Assembly: GCF_030865425.1 (NCBI RefSeq)
Contig: NZ_JAVFCB010000004.1
Span: forward strand, 62,001-126,000
DNA: 64,000 nt
Source: Microbacterium capsulatum
GTDB lineage: Bacteria; Actinomycetota; Actinomycetes; Actinomycetales; Microbacteriaceae
Reading direction: 5' to 3'
The position numbers and the translations under genes are program-made. Position 1 is the first letter of the stretch; every line of letters starts with the position of its first letter. Positions 45,811 to 55,189 of this stretch are shown in pieces. The notes under the pieces are model-generated. The model had not been told where the DNA came from, ran no database searches, and saw only the letters and a list, made by a program, of their open reading frames with translations.

Positions 45811-46755
45811 ATGCCGGTGAAAGACTTCGCGTTCGCCCTCAACGCCATCCAGTGGATCAACGTCAAGGAGGATCCCGGCGACCTCGACAGCGCGAGCCTG
45901 TGGCGCTTCGCCGATCCCTCGTTCGTCGCGGAGTACCCGGGAGTGCTCCGCGAGATCCGCCGGGCAGGATTCGACGCGACCATGCTCGAGGTGCTCGACA
46001 CGCAGACCCTGCAGAACTACGCCGCGATGATCGCAGACGCGGGGCTCGCCCTCGCCCCCGGCTACGTGCAGGTGCCGCTCGCGAGCGAGCACGGAGGCCG
46101 GCTGGAGCGCGGGACGTTCGAGCGGATCCACTGGTTCGACGGGGTGCGCCGCAAGGCCGAGGAGTCGAACTACTTCGGGCTGTCGCGCATCTTCCTCGCC
46201 GCCGAGGTGAATCAGGACGGGATCCGCTGGCAGCGGCCGGCGGTGGGCCACGACTTCTCCCAGGACCGGCTGGACGAGCTCACCGACCTCATCGACGAGG
46301 CCGTCGACGTGCTCAACGCGGAGGGTGTGAAGCCCGGATTGCACAACCACGTCGGGACCTGGATCGAGACACAGCACGAGTACGAGCACGTCCTGAACGC
46401 GATCGACGCATCCCGTCTCGGCGCCGCGTTCGACATCGGCCACCTGGAATGGGCCGGCATCAGCGCCAAGCAGGCCATCACCGACTGGGCCGGGCGAGTG
46501 CAGGACCTGCACCTCAAGGACCTCGACCTGGACCTCGCACGACGCAGCCGCGAGGAGGGCCTCGGCTACGAGCGCGCGACCGACCTCGGGCTGTACAAGG
46601 AGCCGGGGCTCGGGCAGATCGACCTCGTCGACACGCTCTCCGCGCTGCCGGACGACTTCGGCGGATGGATCATCATCGAGGTGGACCGCGCGAGCATGGA
46701 CCCCGTGCAGAGCGCGCAGCACACGGCGCGCTGGGTCGCCGACATCACCGCCTGA
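45811..46755 (+). CDS. Xylose-isomerase-like TIM-barrel protein (AP endonuclease 2 family)
   Basis: A 314-residue metal-dependent TIM barrel. Likely metal ligands lie in HNHVGTW, FDIGHLEWAG and IIIEVDRA. This fold isomerises, epimerises or eliminates keto-sugars; in glycoside-cleaving pathways related barrels act on 3-keto-glycosides. GAAAGGAC precedes the ATG. It follows the permease gene by 20 bp, and precedes a second barrel by 12 bp, so it is in the operon. The reaction is inferred. Confidence 0.82.
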   Translation: MPVKDFAFALNAIQWINVKEDPGDLDSASLWRFADPSFVAEYPGVLREIRRAGFDATMLEVLDTQTLQNYAAMIADAGLALAPGYVQVPLASEHGGRLERGTFERIHWFDGVRRKAEESNYFGLSRIFLAAEVNQDGIRWQRPAVGHDFSQDRLDELTDLIDEAVDVLNAEGVKPGLHNHVGTWIETQHEYEHVLNAIDASRLGAAFDIGHLEWAGISAKQAITDWAGRVQDLHLKDLDLDLARRSREEGLGYERATDLGLYKEPGLGQIDLVDTLSALPDDFGGWIIIEVDRASMDPVQSAQHTARWVADITA

Positions 46756-46767
46756 GAGGACGAGACG

Positions 46768-47781
46768 ATGAGCCAGAGCACGCATCCGGTCACCCTGTTC
46801 ACCGGACAGTGGGCCGACCTGCCCTTCGAGGAGGTCGCCCGGCTCGCAGCGTCCTGGGGCTACGACGGGCTCGAGATCGCCGCGAGCGGCGACCATCTCG
46901 ACCTGCAGCGCGCCGACGAGGACGACGCCTACCTCGCGTCGCGGCGCGAGATCCTGGAACGGCACGGGCTCGACGTCTTCGCGATCTCGAACCACCTCGC
47001 CGGCCAGGCGGTGTGCGACGCTCCGATCGACTTCCGTCATCGTGCGATCCTGCGCAACTACGTGTGGGGCGACGGCGACGAGGAGGGGGTGCGGCAGCGT
47101 GCCGCGGAGGACATGAAGCGCGCGGCGCGCGTGGCCCGCAAGCTCGGTGTCGACACGGTCGTCGGCTTCACCGGGTCTTCGATCTGGCCGTACGTGGCGA
47201 TGTTCCCGCCGGTCGGGGAGGACGTGATCGCCGCGGGCTTCGAGGACTTCGCCACCCGCTGGAACCCGATCCTGGACGTGTTCGACGCAGAGGGCGTGCG
47301 GTTCGCGCACGAGGTGCATCCTTCAGAGATCGCATACGACTACTGGAGCTCGCGTCGCGCCCTCGAGGCCATCGGGCACCGCGAGGCGTTCGGCTTCAAC
47401 TGGGATCCGTCGCACATGATGTGGCAGAACATCGATCCGGTCGGTTTCATCTGGGACTTCCAGGACCGGATCTACCACGTGGACTGCAAGGACACCCGGA
47501 TGCGCCCGCAGAACGGCCGCGCGGGCGTGCTCGGCTCGCACCTGCCCTGGGGCGACCCACGGCGCGGCTGGGACTTCGTCTCGACGGGCCACGGCGACGT
47601 GCCGTGGGAGGACTCGTTCCGTGCCCTGGAAGCGGTCGGCTACGACGGCCCGATCTCGATCGAGTGGGAGGACGCCGGCATGGACCGCCTGCACGGCGCC
47701 GCCGAAGCGGTCGGCTTCGTGCGGTCCCTGCTGTGGCCGAAGCCGACAGCCTCGTTCGACGCCGCCTTCAGCAATCAATAG
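46768..47781 (+). CDS. Second xylose-isomerase-like TIM-barrel protein
   Basis: A 337-residue sugar phosphate isomerase/epimerase-family barrel. Metal-binding candidates are Glu/His in [13 protein letters not shown], Asp in [10 protein letters not shown], His in RIYHVDCKD and Glu in ISIEWED. Only distantly like its neighbour, so the two probably act on different intermediates. GAGAGGACGAG precedes the ATG. Last gene of the ROK-controlled cluster; the C-deglycosidase small subunit seen in some C-glycoside clusters is not present here. Confidence 0.85.
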   Translation: MSQSTHPVTLFTGQWADLPFEEVARLAASWGYDGLEIAASGDHLDLQRADEDDAYLASRREILERHGLDVFAISNHLAGQAVCDAPIDFRHRAILRNYVWGDGDEEGVRQRAAEDMKRAARVARKLGVDTVVGFTGSSIWPYVAMFPPVGEDVIAAGFEDFATRWNPILDVFDAEGVRFAHEVHPSEIAYDYWSSRRALEAIGHREAFGFNWDPSHMMWQNIDPVGFIWDFQDRIYHVDCKDTRMRPQNGRAGVLGSHLPWGDPRRGWDFVSTGHGDVPWEDSFRALEAVGYDGPISIEWEDAGMDRLHGAAEAVGFVRSLLWPKPTASFDAAFSNQ

Positions 47782-47789
47782 CCGCCGGC

Positions 47790-48725
47790 TCAGTCGTCGC
47801 GGAGGCGGACCAGGCGCTCGTGGCCGGTCTCCTCGAGCTCCGCGATGTCGCTGCGGGACTTGAGGAAATCGTTGAAGGATCGGTAGCCGAGGGCCTTCTC
47901 GCTGAACGACGGATCCATCCGGCGCATCTGCGTCTTTACGGCCGAGCTGTGCAGCCACTCGTCGGCGTCGCCCTTGTCGCGGCCGAGGCGCAGCGCGCGC
48001 TCCAGGGTCGCGGTGGCCTGATCCTGCTCGGTCGCGCGCGCCTCGTCCTTCTCGGCGGGGGGCTCGGCCGCCACCGTCTCGGTCGTCGCGGGCTTGGCCT
48101 GCTTGCGCGGCGCCTGCTTCGCGGTCTTCTTCGGCTCCTGCGTCTGCGCCGGCTGCGGCCGGGCCACGCCGGGCAGGGAGTCGTAGGCCTCGAACTCGTC
48201 GCACGCGGCGGCGAGCGCCTTCGCCGTGGATCCGGCGACGCCGATCCCGACGACGTAGCGGCCGAGCCGCTTGCAGCGCTGCGCGAGCGGCACGTAGTCG
48301 CTGTCGCCCGCCACGATCACCACGTGGGTGAGGTCGGGGAGGCGGAACATGTCCTCCACGGCATCGACCGCGAGGCGGATGTCTGCGCCGTTCTTCGCGT
48401 AGGCCGCGGCGGGGAACAGCTGCACGAGGTCGACGGCCCGGGCGACGAGCTGCGAGCGGTACTCGGCATTCACGTGCGACGACCAGTCCGCGTAGGCGCG
48501 GGTCAGCACGAGCGTGCCGAACGACGACGCGTAGTCGATGATCGCGCCGATGTCGATCATCGCCCGGTTCAGGCGCTCGACGACCTCCGCGTCGGCCGTG
48601 CCCTCCTGGATCCGCTGCCGGTCCTTGCTGTAGGCGTTGCGCCCGTGCACGCGGTCGTACCAGGAGATGACGATGTTGTCGAAGTCGAGGTAGACGGCGA
48701 CGCGGGTGTCCTGCGGCTCTGCCAT
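47790..48725 (-). CDS. NYN-domain ribonuclease-like protein with C-terminal LOTUS-type domain
   Basis: A 311-residue protein. The NYN (PIN-like) nuclease domain covers about 1-165, with acidic residues in AVYLDFDN (Asp14, Asp16) and VAGDSDY. A Lys/Ala/Gln-rich linker follows (about 175-245), then a helical region resembling the OST-HTH/LOTUS RNA-binding domain (SFSEKALGYRSFNDFLKSR). It may process RNA in the cytoplasm; the target is unknown. Converges on the glycoside cluster with an 8-bp gap. Confidence 0.85.
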   Translation of the reverse strand: MAEPQDTRVAVYLDFDNIVISWYDRVHGRNAYSKDRQRIQEGTADAEVVERLNRAMIDIGAIIDYASSFGTLVLTRAYADWSSHVNAEYRSQLVARAVDLVQLFPAAAYAKNGADIRLAVDAVEDMFRLPDLTHVVIVAGDSDYVPLAQRCKRLGRYVVGIGVAGSTAKALAAACDEFEAYDSLPGVARPQPAQTQEPKKTAKQAPRKQAKPATTETVAAEPPAEKDEARATEQDQATATLERALRLGRDKGDADEWLHSSAVKTQMRRMDPSFSEKALGYRSFNDFLKSRSDIAELEETGHERLVRLRDD

Positions 48726-48745
48726 GTCGTGCCCTTCGTGGTGGG

Positions 48746-49741
48746 TCAGGCGGTCTCGTTCGGGTAGCGCACGCCGATCTGCGCCCGGATCTCGTCCAGC
48801 AGCCCCAGGATCGCGACGCTCTCGGCGACGGGGAGCAGGTCGCTGTCGCGCAGGCCGTCGCGCACGAGGCGCTCGGCCGCGAGGGCCTCATGCTGCATCC
48901 CGCGGGCGTCGCCAGGCCGGATCCGCCCGTCGAACTCCTCGAGGACTGTGCCGTCCGGGTCGATCACGCGGAGGACCGACGGCGACCACCACCACCGCTC
49001 GATCTCGATCCGAGCCTTCGTGCCGAGCACCACGGCCGTGTTCGGTCCGGCCGCGCGCGAGGACGACAGTGTCGTGGACACCGCGCCGCCGGCGTGCGTC
49101 ATGATCGTGGCGACCTCGGCGTCGGCCCCGGTCTCGGCGAGACGAGCGGTCGCCTGCACCGTCGTCGGCGCGCCGAGCACGTCCCACACGAACGAGATCG
49201 GGTAGATGCCGAGGTCGAGCAGTGCCCCGCCGCCGAGTTCGAGCGCGTTCAGGCGGTGCGCCGGGTCGGTGGGCAGGGACTGGGTGTGATCCGCGGAGAC
49301 CGCGCGGATCTCGCCGAGCGTTCCTGCGGCGATGATCTCCCGCAGGCGGACCATGTGCGGCAGGTAACGGGTCCACATCGCCTCCATTACCAGGAGGCCC
49401 TTGTCCCGGCCGAGGTCGGCGAGCTCCTGCGCCTCGGCTCGATTGAGAGTGAACGCCTTCTCGACGAGCACGTGCTTGCCGTGCTCCAGCGCCAGGCGGG
49501 CGTCGTCGCGGTGCATCGGATGCGGTGTGGCGACGTACACGATGTCGATCCCGGGATCCGCCACGAGCGCGTCGTAGGATCCGTGCGCGCGTGCGATGTC
49601 GAAGCGCGCGGCGAACGCGTCGGCGGACTCCTGCGACCGGGATCCGACGGCGGCGAGGTCGAGACCCGCGGTGCGCAGGTCGGCGGCGAAGGCGGCGGCG
49701 ATGCCGCCCGTGGCGAGGATGCCCCAACGAAGTCCGGTCAT
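48746..49741 (-). CDS. Gfo/Idh/MocA-family oxidoreductase
   Basis: A 331-residue NAD(P)-dependent dehydrogenase: Rossmann start WGILATGGIAAAFAADL, catalytic EKA-type motif in VLVEKAFTLN, and GGALLDLGIYP in the C-terminal domain. The usual EKP proline is replaced by alanine, which is frequent in the dihydrodiol-dehydrogenase-like subgroup. The ATG at 49741 gives the conserved start. It is 20 bp upstream of the NYN gene on the same strand. Substrate unknown. Confidence 0.88.
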   Translation of the reverse strand: MTGLRWGILATGGIAAAFAADLRTAGLDLAAVGSRSQESADAFAARFDIARAHGSYDALVADPGIDIVYVATPHPMHRDDARLALEHGKHVLVEKAFTLNRAEAQELADLGRDKGLLVMEAMWTRYLPHMVRLREIIAAGTLGEIRAVSADHTQSLPTDPAHRLNALELGGGALLDLGIYPISFVWDVLGAPTTVQATARLAETGADAEVATIMTHAGGAVSTTLSSSRAAGPNTAVVLGTKARIEIERWWWSPSVLRVIDPDGTVLEEFDGRIRPGDARGMQHEALAAERLVRDGLRDSDLLPVAESVAILGLLDEIRAQIGVRYPNETA

Positions 49742-49827
49742 GGCTCCAGCGTACGGGTATCCGATTCCGCGGCGGTCTCCTCGATGGCGACGACGGCTCC
49801 CGAGCACGGGGTTGGCATGATGGGTCC

Positions 49828-50691
49828 ATGACCGCTTCCGTGCTCATCACCGCCGACGATCTCCGCGCCCTGCTCGCCGGCGGGGCCGGCATCCGGATCC
49901 TCGACGTGCGCTATCGACTCGGCTTCACCGACGGGCACGAGGACTACCTCGCCGGGCACATCCCCGGCGCGGTGTTCGCCGATCTCGAGGCCGACCTCGC
50001 GGGGCACGGCGAGCCCTCGGACGGCCGGCACCCGCTGCCCTCCGACGCGGCACTCGAGGAGGCCGCGCGCCGGTGGGGGATCGGGCAGGGGCAGACGGTC
50101 GTGGTCTACGACGACTCCCGCTCGCTGCCGGCATCCCGAGCCTGGTGGGCGCTGAGCCGGGCCGGGATCGCCGACGTGCGGGTGCTCGACGGCGGACTCG
50201 GAGCCTGGCGCGCGATCGGCGCGGCGACCGAGGAGGGCGAGGTCACCCCGCCGCGCGGGGACGTCGTGCTCGGCCGGCCCGGGGCCACCGACGTGCTGAG
50301 CACGGAGCAGGTCGCCGGCTGGGGCGGGGTGCTGCTGGACGCCCGCGCACCCGAGCGGTTCCGTGGCGAGACCGAGCCGATCGATCCGGTCGCCGGGCAC
50401 ATCCCGGGCGCGCGCAACCTGCCGATCGCCGACCTGCTCACCGACGACGGCCGTTTCCGCAGCCCCGAAGAGATCCTGTCCGCGTTCGAGGTCGTCGGCG
50501 CGGCCGAGGAGGTCCCGATCGCGGCGTATTGCGGATCCGGCGTGACGGCTGCGCAGCTCGCCCTCGCGGGGGCGCTCATCGGCCGCGAGGTGACCGTGTA
50601 CCCCGGATCCTGGAGCGCGTGGTCGAACACCCCTGGTCGCCCGATCGAGGTCGGCGCGGTGCCGGCCGAAGAGGATCCGCTCGACGAGTAG
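49828..50691 (+). CDS. Two-domain thiosulfate/3-mercaptopyruvate sulfurtransferase
   Basis: A 287-residue rhodanese with an inactive N-terminal and active C-terminal domain. The catalytic Cys is in YCGSGVTA; the CGSGVT loop is closer to 3-mercaptopyruvate sulfurtransferase than to thiosulfate rhodanese. LAGHIPGAVFAD and VAGHIPGARNLP mark the two repeats. It transfers sulfane sulfur to cyanide or thiols. The ribosome site is weak. Two hairpins follow before the convergent CHAT gene. Confidence 0.92.
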   Translation: MTASVLITADDLRALLAGGAGIRILDVRYRLGFTDGHEDYLAGHIPGAVFADLEADLAGHGEPSDGRHPLPSDAALEEAARRWGIGQGQTVVVYDDSRSLPASRAWWALSRAGIADVRVLDGGLGAWRAIGAATEEGEVTPPRGDVVLGRPGATDVLSTEQVAGWGGVLLDARAPERFRGETEPIDPVAGHIPGARNLPIADLLTDDGRFRSPEEILSAFEVVGAAEEVPIAAYCGSGVTAAQLALAGALIGREVTVYPGSWSAWSNTPGRPIEVGAVPAEEDPLDE

Positions 50692-50807
50692 TCGCCGGTG
50701 TCCGCGGCCGACCGCGGCATGCCGCACCCGCGCTCTGCGCCGAGTGGCTGCGTCGACCTCGAGCAGAACGTACCGGCCCGCGTGCCGGCCTGAACGGATC
50801 CGGAAAC

Positions 50808-50840
50808 AAGAGGGGGTGCCGCCCGACGGCACCCCCTCTT
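50808..50840 (+). terminator. Strong hairpin after the sulfurtransferase gene
   Basis: AAGAGGGGGTGCCG pairs perfectly with CGGCACCCCCTCTT (14 bp) around a 5-base loop, 117 bp after the stop. Confidence 0.8.
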
Positions 50841-50894
50841 CGGATCGTGGTGCGGTATCGCGTCTCCGCACGTCCCCAGTATGCGGCCCCCCCG

Positions 50895-50918
50895 TGGCCG
50901 GTGCTCTCGCACCGGCCA
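50895..50918 (-). terminator. Hairpin downstream of the CHAT operon
   Basis: TGGCCGGTG pairs with CACCGGCCA (9 bp, 6-base loop), 56 bp past the CHAT stop. It has no T-run, so it may be a weak or Rho-assisted end. Confidence 0.5.
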
Positions 50919-50973
50919 CACCGCACCGATCTGGAGAACTAGAGCACGGTGGCCGGTCGGTGATACACGGATC

Positions 50974-53448
50974 TCAGAATCCGCTCCCGTGCGTCTGGAA
51001 CGGTGAGAGCACGCCCGTGTGCTCGGACGCCTGGGCGAGCGCGTGCGCCGGCGCGAGCCCCGCGGCGAGCCCGGCGTGCACCGCCCCGAGCAGTTCGCAG
51101 GCGTCGTCGTCGGCGACGATCACGGGCGTGGCGATGACAGCCCTGGCGCCCGCGTGCAGCCACACCCGGGTCATCCCGATCGCCTCCCACCCCCAGCGCA
51201 CCGAGGAGCGGCCGACCTCGCAGGCCGAGAGCACGACCGTTTCGGGGACCCGCGCCATCCGGTCGATGTCGTAGCCGAACAGCGCGCCGTCCGCGAGCTC
51301 GAGACCGGAGAACATCGGGTTGCCGTCGGCGTGACGTCCGTGCGCGGCGATGTGCAGCACGCTCACCTGCGCCGACAGCTCCGTCGCCGCACCGACCGTC
51401 GCCGCGTCGTCGCCGAGCACCCGCGCCGCGGGCCACATCCCCGCCGCGCGGGCGACCTCCTCGGACCCGCGGGCGACCCGCGGGCCGATCGCGAAGCCCG
51501 CGCCGCGGAAGGGGGCGGGATCGCGGGAGCGCAGCCACTGCGTCGCCGAGTCGGTGAGGGTGAACACGCGCCCCCGCATCGCCGGCAGCATCCCCCAGGG
51601 CACCCCGTTCAGGATCGCCGCCGCGGCCAGCGCCAGCCGCCGGTCCCCGATGACCGGGAGCACGGGCGCCAGCAGGGTCTCCGACAGCAGCGCCAGCCGC
51701 TCGTCCAGGGCCCGCCGCACGACCTCGGCCATCGGACCTGCGCGGACCGTGGCGGCGACGTCCAGGTCGGCGCGCAGGCCGGCCATGGCGCGGTGCGTCT
51801 CCGGCCAGCGGGGGATGTCGACGACCCGGGCGCCGTCGGCCGTCACGGCGACCGCGACCAGGCCGTCCCGCTGGTAGGCATAGGCCACGAACGCGGAGTC
51901 GGCGTCGAGCGCGGCCTGGAGCTCCGCGAGCGCGATGCGCTCCCGGCCGCCGGCGCGGCCCATCGACGACCATTCCCGCTGCCGGACGCGCTCGCTGAGC
52001 TCGGCGGCGCGCGGGAGCGCGAGCCAGTCGCCGGACACCGCCTCGGAGCGCAGCATCCGCAGCTCGGCGAGATCGGCGGCGAGCCCCTCGTCGGGCGGCG
52101 GCCGCAGCGGCACGGTCTGCTGGCTGAGGTGCCGGGCGCGCTCCGACCACTCGAACACGATGCCGGGCCGACGCGAGCGGACCGCCGCCTCGAGTCCGGC
52201 GTAGAGGAGCCCCGTGCCGTGCATGACGAGGGCGGTGGCGAGGTCGAGGCTGCCGAACGCGGCCTGCCAGGCGGCGAGTTCGTCGAGCCCGGCGGCAGCG
52301 ATCCGCCGCGCGCCCGCATCGTCGCCCGCGGCGGCGGCCCGGGCCGCGCGCACCTCCTGCGCGAGCAGCCGCACCTGCAGCGGGGCGCCGGGAGGCACCT
52401 GGATCCGGGCGCGCGGGCCGGGCACGGCGACGCCGGTCTGCGCATGGTGGCGCTGCCAGGTCAGCCGGAGCGACGCGGCCTCGGCGCGGAGCCGGTGCTG
52501 CCGCAGCTGCGCCTCGACCCGGTCGACGGCGGCGTCGCCCGGGGCGCGCTGGTCGGTGGTCCGCCCGTCCGCCTCGACCGTGAGCAGGGCCCGCAGCCGG
52601 ACCGCCTCGGCCCGCACCGCCCAGGACTCGCTGCCGACCGCGCGGAACCGTCGTGCGGCCGCGGCGGAGATGACGGCCGCGCGTTCGGGCTCGTGGCCGA
52701 GCAGGGAGCGGGCGAGATGGAATTCGGCCTCGGCCCGCGCCTGTCGCATCCGGTGCGCGCCGAACACCCGGATCACCCGCTCCAGGGTGCGCTCGGCGTC
52801 GCGGGTGAGACCCGCGTCGCGGAGCACCTCGGCGCGGTCGCGGTCGCAGATCGCGGCGTTCACGGCCGACTCCGCGCTCAGCACGGCGTAGGCCTCGCCC
52901 ATCTTCTCGAGCGCGGGCACGAGCTCGCCGGCGAGCAGCGCGGCATAGCCCCGGTTGTGCACGGCCATCGCCCGGGAGATGTCGTCGCCCGTGGCGGCGT
53001 AGTCGGGCACCGCCCGGTCCAGGTCGGCGATCGCCGGCCCGAGCCGCCCGGCCTGCATGTGCGCGACGCTGCGATTGAGCAGCATCGGGCCGCGGTGCTC
53101 CACCTCCTCGCCGATCCCCGCGATGCCGCGGTCCAGCAGCAGGACGGCCTGCGGCAGGTCTCCGCGCTCGAGCGCGACGAGGCCGAGCTGCCCGTAGAGC
53201 ATCGCCGCGGTCGCCTCGGACAGACCCGGCAGGCGCAGCGCCTCGAGGCAGACCGCCTCGGCGGAGGCTCGCTCGCCCTGGCGGATCGTGATCGCGGCCA
53301 ACGAGCCCGCGATCCGGGCGAGGAGATTGGGGTCCTCCGTGCGCGCGCGGGCGCGCAGCAGCTCACGTCGGGCGGCGGCGTTGCGCCCGGCGTTCAGCTG
53401 CGCGCGGCCGCGCCGGTACAGCTCCTCCGCCGAAAGCGTCACCCTCAT
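50974..53448 (-). CDS. TPR-CHAT caspase-like protease
   Basis: An 824-residue protein. Residues about 1-260 are helical repeats of TPR type (pairs such as AAAMLYGQLGLVALERGDLP and MAVHNRGYAALLAGELVPAL); a mixed helical middle follows; the C-terminal CHAT protease domain has catalytic His about 703 in HIAAHGRHADGN and Cys about 743 in LSACEVG. No signal peptide or membrane segment: cytoplasmic. CHAT proteases cut specific partners when their sensor repeats are triggered, as in type III-E CRISPR. Last gene of a sigma factor-unknown-subtilase-CHAT operon. I chose ATG 53448 over an in-frame GTG at 53466. Confidence 0.88.
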   Translation of the reverse strand: MRVTLSAEELYRRGRAQLNAGRNAAARRELLRARARTEDPNLLARIAGSLAAITIRQGERASAEAVCLEALRLPGLSEATAAMLYGQLGLVALERGDLPQAVLLLDRGIAGIGEEVEHRGPMLLNRSVAHMQAGRLGPAIADLDRAVPDYAATGDDISRAMAVHNRGYAALLAGELVPALEKMGEAYAVLSAESAVNAAICDRDRAEVLRDAGLTRDAERTLERVIRVFGAHRMRQARAEAEFHLARSLLGHEPERAAVISAAAARRFRAVGSESWAVRAEAVRLRALLTVEADGRTTDQRAPGDAAVDRVEAQLRQHRLRAEAASLRLTWQRHHAQTGVAVPGPRARIQVPPGAPLQVRLLAQEVRAARAAAAGDDAGARRIAAAGLDELAAWQAAFGSLDLATALVMHGTGLLYAGLEAAVRSRRPGIVFEWSERARHLSQQTVPLRPPPDEGLAADLAELRMLRSEAVSGDWLALPRAAELSERVRQREWSSMGRAGGRERIALAELQAALDADSAFVAYAYQRDGLVAVAVTADGARVVDIPRWPETHRAMAGLRADLDVAATVRAGPMAEVVRRALDERLALLSETLLAPVLPVIGDRRLALAAAAILNGVPWGMLPAMRGRVFTLTDSATQWLRSRDPAPFRGAGFAIGPRVARGSEEVARAAGMWPAARVLGDDAATVGAATELSAQVSVLHIAAHGRHADGNPMFSGLELADGALFGYDIDRMARVPETVVLSACEVGRSSVRWGWEAIGMTRVWLHAGARAVIATPVIVADDDACELLGAVHAGLAAGLAPAHALAQASEHTGVLSPFQTHGSGF

Positions 53449-53484
53449 AGCATGACGCGTCCGCACCGGCCGCGGGGGTGCTTC

Positions 53485-55158
53485 CTAGATGTGCGATCCG
53501 TCCTCGTGCGCGCACCGGTCGAGCACGCCCTGAACCGCGTCCGGGACGCCCTCGGGGCCGCGGACGGACGGGCCTGCGGAGCCGAGCGCGTGCGCGATCC
53601 GTCCCGCCACGACCGGGGCCGCGAAGGACGTGCCGCTCCACACCGCGAACCCGCCGGCGAAGTCGTCCGGGTCGAGCGTCTCGCGGCGCCGGTCGTCCGC
53701 GTCGTCGCGCATGCCGGCCTGCACGCCGCCGTCGAACGAGACGGGCAGCGTCGACAGCACGGAGACCCCGATCACGTACGTCTGCACCCATTCGCCGATG
53801 TTCGAGAACAGCGCCACCGACCGGCCCGACGGGTTCAGGGCGCCGACGACGATCTGCGGCGCCAGCCCGGCCTCGCTGCCAGGGGCGATGCCCGAGTCCG
53901 GGCCCCAGTCGTAGAGTGCGGCGGGGGCGGCGGGCCGCTCCGTCGCGTCGTTCCCCGCGGAGCAGACGACCACGCAGCCGCACGCACGCACCCGTCGCAG
54001 CAGGTCGTACAGTTCGGTCTCGGTCGCCGCCGCGCCGGGGGACTCGTGGTAGAACCCGAACGACAGGTTCATCACGTCGAGGTGCAGTGCTTCCTTCTCC
54101 AGGAGGGCGACGACGCGGCCGAGGGCGCCGAGCAGGTCGCTCTCCAGGATGACGCCCGATCCGTCCGACACCCGGATCGGCAGGATCTGCGCCTCGGGGC
54201 AGGCCTGCCGCACGAGGCCGGCGATGAAGGTGCCGTGGCCGGCGACCGGATCGATGTTCCCGTCGAGCGGACCGCCCAGTGACGGATGCGCCTCGGGATC
54301 GGTCGCCGGGTCGCTCAGCCCGAGCGGTTCGCCGTGCGGCCCGGTCTGCACGAGCAGCACCGGATCGGCGGCCGGGGCCGCGCCGGGAAGGTTCTCGAAC
54401 CACGGATGCGCCCCGCATCCGGTGTCCAGGATCGCGACGACCGGCCGGCGCGCCCCCTCGGCGAGCGGAGCGCGCTCCGGCGCCGGGCCCGTGTAGGCGA
54501 CGGGCTGGCGCCCGCCGAAGCCGGGGACGGCATAGCTGGCGATGCCCGCCGGATTGCCGGTGAAGGGGTTGCCCGTGAAGGGGTTCCCGGTGAACGGATT
54601 CCCCGTGAACGGGTTCCCCGTGAACGGGTGGACGCCGAGCACGTGGTTGAGGGAGAAGCCGGTGATGCCGCCGCCGCGCGCCGCCACGAGCAGGCGCCAG
54701 GCGTCGGGGCGCCGGGTGGGCTCGTCGCGCGCGGCCTCCTCGGCGACTGCGATCCGGATCCGCATCGAACGCGCGACGCCCGGGTTGCGCCGCACGCGCC
54801 CGGAACCCGGTGCCCGGCGGGCCTCGGACCGGTTGCGCGGAGGGCGGGCGCGCACGGGCTCCGGTCCGTCGTCCTCGAGCGGCTCGAGGGCGACGGTCCA
54901 GCCGAGGCCGCGGGCCAGCGCCTCCAGCCGCCGGACCGCGTCGGCACGGGCGTTCTTGGGACCCGAGGGGTCGAAGTGGGCGAGCAGCACGTCCTGCTCG
55001 TAGACCGTGGCGTGCGCCTCACCGCCGGGCGGCTGCAGGGAGGTGTCGAGGACGATCCCGCGCCTCCGGGTCGCCCGCTCCCGCTCCTGCCAGGTCAGGC
55101 GGGGGCGAGGCGGCCGTTCGTCTCTTCCGTCCTGTCCCTCGTCGCCATCCCGTGCCAT
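53485..55158 (-). CDS. Cytoplasmic subtilisin-like (S8) protease with PFTGN repeats
   Basis: A 557-residue serine protease. The catalytic triad is intact: Asp245 (AILDTGCG), His308 (GHGTFIAG), Ser511 (SGTSFAAP), with oxyanion Asn403 (CSAGND). The N-terminus is charged and has no signal peptide, so it acts inside the cell. Residues about 1-175 form an uncharacterised domain; then PFTGN is repeated five times (178-202) just before the catalytic domain, where an inhibitory pro-region or linker would sit. It is 36 bp from the CHAT gene and 31 bp from the unknown gene upstream. Confidence 0.9.
   Translation of the reverse strand: MARDGDEGQDGRDERPPRPRLTWQERERATRRRGIVLDTSLQPPGGEAHATVYEQDVLLAHFDPSGPKNARADAVRRLEALARGLGWTVALEPLEDDGPEPVRARPPRNRSEARRAPGSGRVRRNPGVARSMRIRIAVAEEAARDEPTRRPDAWRLLVAARGGGITGFSLNHVLGVHPFTGNPFTGNPFTGNPFTGNPFTGNPAGIASYAVPGFGGRQPVAYTGPAPERAPLAEGARRPVVAILDTGCGAHPWFENLPGAAPAADPVLLVQTGPHGEPLGLSDPATDPEAHPSLGGPLDGNIDPVAGHGTFIAGLVRQACPEAQILPIRVSDGSGVILESDLLGALGRVVALLEKEALHLDVMNLSFGFYHESPGAAATETELYDLLRRVRACGCVVVCSAGNDATERPAAPAALYDWGPDSGIAPGSEAGLAPQIVVGALNPSGRSVALFSNIGEWVQTYVIGVSVLSTLPVSFDGGVQAGMRDDADDRRRETLDPDDFAGGFAVWSGTSFAAPVVAGRIAHALGSAGPSVRGPEGVPDAVQGVLDRCAHEDGSHI
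54553..54627. repeat. Five in-frame 15-bp units encoding PFTGN
   Basis: Five consecutive 15-bp units with synonymous differences (for example AACGGATT, AACGGGTT and AAGGGGTT forms), flanked by a His before and PAG after. Synonymous change with constant protein sequence suggests selection on the peptide. Confidence 0.92.
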
Positions 55159-55189
55159 ACCGGCCTCCCGATCGATCCGTCGTCCTGTG

